DNA of 10,592 nucleotides from an uncultured Oscillospiraceae bacterium (GTDB taxonomy: Bacteria > Bacillota > Clostridia > Oscillospirales > Acutalibacteraceae), in the NCBI GenBank assembly GCA_900544515.1, contig UQVI01000056.1, forward strand, positions 1 to 10,592, read 5' to 3'. How positions within the stretch are numbered: position 1 is the stretch's first letter; every line of letters starts with the position of its first letter. Shown here piece by piece: positions 8,012 through 10,592 of this stretch. The notes beneath the pieces were generated by a model that saw nothing but the letters and a program-made list of their open reading frames with translations, made no database searches and was not told the DNA's origin. The translations under genes were made by a program, and so were the position numbers.

Positions 8012-8032
8012 TATAACATCTCCGATGTTATA
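8012..8032. promoter_or_regulatory. Perfect palindrome over the -10, leader and RBS of the DUF1275 operon
   Basis: TATAACATC (8012-8020) and GATGTTATA (8024-8032) are exact reverse complements separated by TCC. The palindrome starts one base upstream of the start codon, contains the GGAG ribosome binding site of the DUF1275 gene, and reaches into its candidate -10. This is the expected position for a repressor operator. As RNA it would fold into a nine-pair hairpin that hides the ribosome binding site. No regulator gene lies nearby. Confidence 0.6.
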
Positions 8033-8057
8033 TTACCATATTGAAATAAAATGTCAA
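8030..8057 (-). promoter_or_regulatory. Candidate promoter of the DUF1275-MFS-ClC-PHP operon
   Basis: On the minus strand, a perfect -35 TTGACA (8057-8052) and a -10 TAATAT (8035-8030, 4/6) are 16 bases apart, 20 bases upstream of the DUF1275 start codon. The -10 overlaps the palindrome at 8012-8032, which favours repression by operator binding. The leader would be very short. Confidence 0.55.
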
Positions 8058-8084
8058 ATAAAAATACATAATTATATATAAGAA

Positions 8085-8114
8085 AAGAACGTCCTGTAAA
8101 AACAGAACGTTCTT
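8085..8114 (-). terminator. Intrinsic terminator of the GIY-YIG gene transcript
   Basis: AAGAACGTCCTGT (8085-8097) and ACAGAACGTTCTT (8102-8114) form a 13-pair stem with an AAAA/TTTT loop and one imperfect pair, C8093 with A8106. On the minus strand this pair becomes a G-U wobble, and the stem is followed by a T-rich tail (TTTTCTT). On the plus strand it is a C-A mismatch followed by GAAATC. The structure is therefore a minus-strand terminator, 145 bases past the GIY-YIG stop. Confidence 0.7.
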
Positions 8115-8148
8115 GAAATCTGAAAGATTATCTCTTTGAGAACTTCCC

Positions 8149-8190
8149 ACCCTGTAAAACGCCCGATTTTACAGGGTTTCTTTTTATTTT
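8149..8190 (+). terminator. Plus-strand intrinsic terminator with no obvious gene before it
   Basis: ACCCTGTAAAA (8149-8159) and TTTTACAGGGT (8167-8177) form a perfect 11-pair stem with loop CGCCCGA, followed by a T-rich tail at 8178-8190. On the minus strand the stem is followed by GGGAAG, so it acts on the plus strand only. The nearest plus-strand gene to the left is the DUF6483-like gene at 3427, and that already has its own terminator. The transcript it ends must therefore start in this intergenic region, or its gene has been lost. Confidence 0.8.
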
Positions 8191-8258
8191 TGTTACTTGT
8201 GCGCTGCTTATGCAGTACATCGTATAACTATTCAAAACAACTATTAAAGTCAACAGAT

Positions 8259-8948
8259 TTAGTCGTTATTGTCCACACGATAAATAGCAAGAGGACTGCC
8301 GGCTGCATTTTTCCATCTAAACCAACCATTATTATTAGTGCCTAAAACAATCCATCCTGCAGTTGACGGGCTATTGCACTCTATATCTTCTTGCAACACA
8401 TTGTCCTTTACTTTGGCTGTTTTTCTTACAGAAGGCATACCTTTTTTATTACAAGGCAAACAGTTACTACCTTTAAGAACAATAAATCTATTATCCACTA
8501 CCTCCATTTTAGCCTGAATGGTGCCATATTTTCTATTGCTTTCATATAAGTAATATTCTCCGTCAGGAACAGTATATTTATTTACACTGTTAACATTTGC
8601 TGTTCTTTCTTCAGTTGCAGCATCAAATACTTCTTCTTTCGTCATAGTTTCAGGATATATTTGTTTTCCCTCCAAAGAAGATAAAAGCTGAACAACTAAA
8701 TCTACTTCAATTGCAAATAATTCGGTATTACCAACATTACTTTTACTGAAAATATCATGAAGTAAAGCTTCTTTTTCATCATAGTCATCAACTTCAATAG
8801 CAAATTTTCTTTTTAATCCAGTAACATTGTTATAGCCATTATGTTCCAGATGATACATGCGCTGGTTAAATTTGTCTGTTCCTGTTTTCCCGATTTTAAC
8901 TAATCCTGGAACAATAGTTGTCATACAATAAATAATTCCCCTTGCCAT
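8259..8948 (-). CDS. GIY-YIG (T5orf172/MUG113-like) nuclease-fold protein with C-terminal DUF4357 domain
   Basis: A 229-residue soluble two-domain protein. Residues 3-95 fit the GIY-YIG-type domain of the T5orf172/MUG113 group: GIIYCM at 4-9, VKIGKTG at 17-23, R30 in FNQRMYHLEH, E60 and H64 in DEKEALLHDIF, and the acidic residue E76 in NTELF, the usual metal ligand position. Residues about 130-225 fit DUF4357, which is often joined to GIY-YIG domains: RFIVLKGSN (154-162), NSPSTAGWIVLG (192-203) and NGWFRWKNAAGSPL (207-220). ATG 8948 has AGGA seven bases upstream. It is divergent from the AbiE pair and may belong to the same defence or mobile module. DNA cleavage is inferred from the fold. Its target, and whether it is defensive, are unknown. 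Confidence 0.8.
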   Translation of the reverse strand: MARGIIYCMTTIVPGLVKIGKTGTDKFNQRMYHLEHNGYNNVTGLKRKFAIEVDDYDEKEALLHDIFSKSNVGNTELFAIEVDLVVQLLSSLEGKQIYPETMTKEEVFDAATEERTANVNSVNKYTVPDGEYYLYESNRKYGTIQAKMEVVDNRFIVLKGSNCLPCNKKGMPSVRKTAKVKDNVLQEDIECNSPSTAGWIVLGTNNNGWFRWKNAAGSPLAIYRVDNND

Positions 8949-8983
8949 ATCAGTATCCTCACTCTAATATCATTCCAATGTCA

Positions 8984-9012
8984 ATTATACTAAATAAATT
9001 TATTGAAAACAA
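8984..9012 (-). promoter_or_regulatory. Candidate promoter of the GIY-YIG gene
   Basis: On the minus strand, a perfect -10 TATAAT (8989-8984) lies 17 bases from TTGTTT (9012-9007), a weak -35 that matches only TTG. It is 35 bases upstream of the start codon. The distal AbiE inverted repeat (9029-9068) ends 17 bases upstream of this -35, so a bound antitoxin could affect this promoter too. Confidence 0.45.
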
Positions 9013-9028
9013 GGTTTTTAGCAAATAC

Positions 9029-9068
9029 ACTTTTGATACACAGTGATTGATATTTGCGTATTAAAAGT
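9029..9068. promoter_or_regulatory. Distal AbiE operator O2 (imperfect 15-N10-15 inverted repeat)
   Basis: The left half ACTTTTGATACACAG (9029-9043) and the right half TTGCGTATTAAAAGT (9054-9068, reverse complement ACTTTTAATACGCAA) are separated by 10 bases. Each half matches the half-site of the proximal operator at 11-12 of 15 positions. It ends one base before the -35 of the abiE promoter. A binding site for AbiEi is inferred from its similarity to O1. Confidence 0.6.
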
Positions 9069-9069
9069 A

Positions 9070-9098
9070 TTGATTTTTTTGTAAAAATTTGTTATTAT
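9070..9098 (+). promoter_or_regulatory. Promoter of the abiE operon
   Basis: TTGATT (9070-9075, 4/6) and TATTAT (9093-9098, 5/6) are separated by 17 bases. The core promoter fills exactly the gap between the two inverted repeats, O2 ending at 9068 and O1 beginning at 9099. A transcription start near 9105 would lie in O1. Confidence 0.6.
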
Positions 9099-9138
9099 AC
9101 TTTCAGTACACAAACTTTTAATTTTGTGTACTGAAAGT
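9099..9138. promoter_or_regulatory. Proximal AbiE operator O1 (perfect inverted repeat)
   Basis: ACTTTCAGTACACAAA (9099-9114) and its exact reverse complement (9123-9138) are separated by eight bases. Aligned with O2, the layout is two 15-base halves with a 10-base spacer. It covers the expected start site and ends nine bases before the abiEi start codon. In transcripts starting upstream it could also form a stable stem next to the ribosome binding site. Confidence 0.75.
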
Positions 9139-9147
9139 TGGTGAACT

Positions 9148-9750
9148 ATGAGCAAAAAAGAAATTGCGAAAAATGCAATCGAAAAGTTAGGCGGAATTAT
9201 AAAAACTGCTGAACTTATTAATGCAGGACTTTCTAAATCCGATATTACAAATTTGTCAAACGATTTTTTCATTGAAAAAGTAAAACACGGATATTACAGA
9301 CTGTCTGAATCAAATATATCGGAAGAACAAATTCTCTCTACTCTTTTGCCTGAAGGAATTGTTTGTGTTCAGTCTGCTCTGTTTCACTATGGTTACAGTG
9401 ATTATACACCAAGAGAATGGAATATTGCCGTGTCAAGAACAATTTCACGAAGCAAATTGAAAATGGATGAAGTACCTATAAAAGCTTATTATATTCAAAA
9501 TGAACTTTTTGACATCGGTAAAACGACAGATGACTTTAATGGTTTTACACTGAGTGTTTACGACCGTGAACGGACAATCTGTGATTGCTTTAAATATAAA
9601 AATCAGCTCGATAGCGAAATTTTTAATAAAGCAATTAACGCTTATATTGCTGATGATAAGAAAAATTTAGCAAATTTATCAAAATATGCAAAGCAGTTGA
9701 AAGTATATAAAAAAGTAACCGAACTTATGGAGGTGCTGCTCAATGGCTGA
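9148..9750 (+). CDS. abiEi: AbiEi-family antitoxin and transcriptional autoregulator
   Basis: A 200-residue cytosolic protein, the antitoxin of a type IV AbiE toxin-antitoxin pair. Residues 3-52 form a winged helix-turn-helix (GGIIKTAELINAGLSKSDITNL, then a wing ending HGYYRL) that should bind DNA. The C-terminal part shows family segments VQSALFHYGYSDYTPREW (74-91) and YDRERTICDCFKY (138-150). Characterised AbiEi proteins repress their own promoter through two inverted repeats and counteract AbiEii without a stable complex. Both inverted repeats are visible here (9029-9068 and 9099-9138). ATG 9148 has only a weak GGTG-type ribosome binding site, whose edge touches O1. It overlaps abiEii by eight bases (9743-9750), so the two are co-translated. 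Confidence 0.88.
   Translation: MSKKEIAKNAIEKLGGIIKTAELINAGLSKSDITNLSNDFFIEKVKHGYYRLSESNISEEQILSTLLPEGIVCVQSALFHYGYSDYTPREWNIAVSRTISRSKLKMDEVPIKAYYIQNELFDIGKTTDDFNGFTLSVYDRERTICDCFKYKNQLDSEIFNKAINAYIADDKKNLANLSKYAKQLKVYKKVTELMEVLLNG
9729..9733 (+). promoter_or_regulatory. Ribosome binding site of abiEii
   Basis: GGAGG inside the end of abiEi lies nine bases before ATG 9743. It is stronger than the site of abiEi. It fixes the abiEii start and the eight-base overlap between the two genes. Confidence 0.75.
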
Positions 9751-10545
9751 TAAAGCATCATCAGTCCTTGCAAGACTGAAAAATAAGGCAAAAGAAAGCG
9801 GCAGAAGCTATCAACTCTGTTTGCAGTTATTCTGTCAGGAAGAGTTTTTGCGAAGATTAGAAAAATCAAGATACGCTGATAACTTTGTGCTTAAAGGCGG
9901 ACTGTTTATATACGCGCTGACAGAGTTTGAAAGCCGAGTAACAATGGATATTGATTTCTTGCTGCAAAGACTGCCCAATACACCTGAACAACTGCAACCA
10001 ATTATTGAAGAAATAATCCGAACAGAAACGGATAATGATTTTGTTACCTTTGAAATCAAAAGCATTGAGCCAATAGCCGTTGCTAAAAAGTACGCAGGCA
10101 TAGGTGCATCTCTTGTTGCCAAAATCAAAAACACCAAAACACCTATAAACATTGATTTCGGTGTGGGTGATGTTATTGTTCCGAAACAAGAAAAAAGGTC
10201 GATACCAACCCAGCTTGATGATTTTGATAGTCCGACAATAAATACATATTCACTTGAAACCACCATTGCCGAAAAGCTTGATGCAATTCTTGATTTGATG
10301 GAATTTTCAAGCAGAATGAAGGATTATTACGATATTTATTATCTTGCAACGCATTTTGAATTTGACAGCGATACACTTGCCGAAGCAATGCGAAAAACCT
10401 TTGCAAACCGCAACCACAATTTCACAATAGATCAATTCAACCAAGTCATTGCCTTCGGAGAAGATGAATCAATGCAAAAGAAATGGCAAGCATTTGCGAA
10501 GAAGATAAATGTAGCTGCTGATTTTCAAACTGTACTGAATACGAT
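9743..10545 (+). CDS. abiEii: AbiEii-family nucleotidyltransferase toxin, 3' end cut by contig edge
   Basis: AbiEii toxins have a DNA polymerase beta-like nucleotidyltransferase fold; characterised relatives transfer nucleotides to target RNAs such as tRNA, stopping growth. The 267 native residues show KGG at 51-53, the DxD pair D69 and D71 in TMDIDF, a third acidic residue D138 in NIDFG, AEKLDAI with K178, and the MKDYYDIY motif with D194 and D197. All expected catalytic motifs are present, so the toxin looks active. Native sequence stops at 10545. The open frame continues through the adapter to a TAA at 10580-10582, adding a false tail CLLYTSPSPRD. Family members are usually slightly longer than 267 residues, so only a short C-terminal piece should be missing. 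The target of this protein is not known. Confidence 0.9.
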
Positions 10546-10592
10546 CTGTCTCTTATACACATCTCCGAGCCCACGAGACTAAGGCGAATCTC
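10546..10592. other. Nextera/Tn5 sequencing adapter, not genomic
   Basis: Bases 10546-10564 are the mosaic end CTGTCTCTTATACACATCT. Bases 10565-10579 are the Nextera read-2 tail, 10580-10587 (TAAGGCGA) are the N701 index, and the last five bases begin the P7 sequence. It is the exact reverse complement of bases 1-47. The apparent stop codon of abiEii is made by the index. Confidence 0.98.

Noticed and set aside
8012..8190. Three close inverted repeats as a CRISPR-like or REP-like array
   Set aside because: The three repeats have unrelated sequences and each is explained by a separate operator or terminator role; there are no regular spacers.
8191..8258. Short CTGC-TTAT-GCAG hairpin near the end of the GIY-YIG gene
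   Set aside because: Only four base pairs and no T tract; the better terminator for that gene is at 8085-8114.
9835..10266. Long minus-strand frames (143 and 107 residues) opposite abiEii
   Set aside because: They are antisense to a clearly conserved toxin gene, have no plausible ribosome binding site and show no recognisable motif.
1..10592. 47-base perfect terminal inverted repeats, as in a transposon
   Set aside because: They are Nextera adapters with the mosaic end, read-2 tail and i7 index N701; there is no transposase gene between them.

Overview
The window is an AT-rich bacterial contig, most likely from a low-GC Firmicute of the gut Clostridia (Oscillospiraceae/Ruminococcus-like). 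This rests on codon choice, AGGAGG-type ribosome binding sites, a perfect CIRCE operator, and a small protein that resembles DUF6483 of Clostridia. The host assignment is inference. The first 47 and last 47 bases are not genomic: they are untrimmed Nextera/Tn5 tagmentation adapters with the same i7 index, in inverted orientation. Native sequence runs from 48 to 10545, and the genes at both ends are cut by the contig edge.

Left part (48-3501), housekeeping-like: a membrane-anchored glycerophosphodiester phosphodiesterase runs leftward off the contig. It is divergent from htpG (Hsp90), which has a clear sigma-A promoter followed by a perfect HrcA-type CIRCE operator. htpG is followed by a stem-loop and a small acidic DUF6483-like gene. 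A bidirectional terminator at 3467-3501 closes this side.

Middle part (3512-8057), minus strand: four genes in the order DUF1275/YoaK membrane protein, FucP-like MFS transporter, ClC-type Cl-/H+ antiporter with an RCK_C tail, and CehA-like PHP metallohydrolase. One gene pair overlaps by 4 bases and the other gaps are 23 and 46 bases, so this looks like one operon. It would start at a promoter whose -10 and ribosome binding site are covered by a perfect 21-base palindrome, and end at the shared terminator. The joint function is unknown.

Right part (8058-10545), accessory or defence-like: two hairpins of opposite terminator polarity lie at 8085-8190. Next come a minus-strand GIY-YIG (T5orf172-like) nuclease with a C-terminal DUF4357 domain and, divergent from it, an AbiEi/AbiEii toxin-antitoxin pair. 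The AbiE promoter lies exactly between two 40-base inverted repeats with the same 15-N10-15 layout and a shared half-site. This is the most informative regulatory structure in the window. I recognised no tRNA, rRNA, CRISPR array, transposase or prophage gene.
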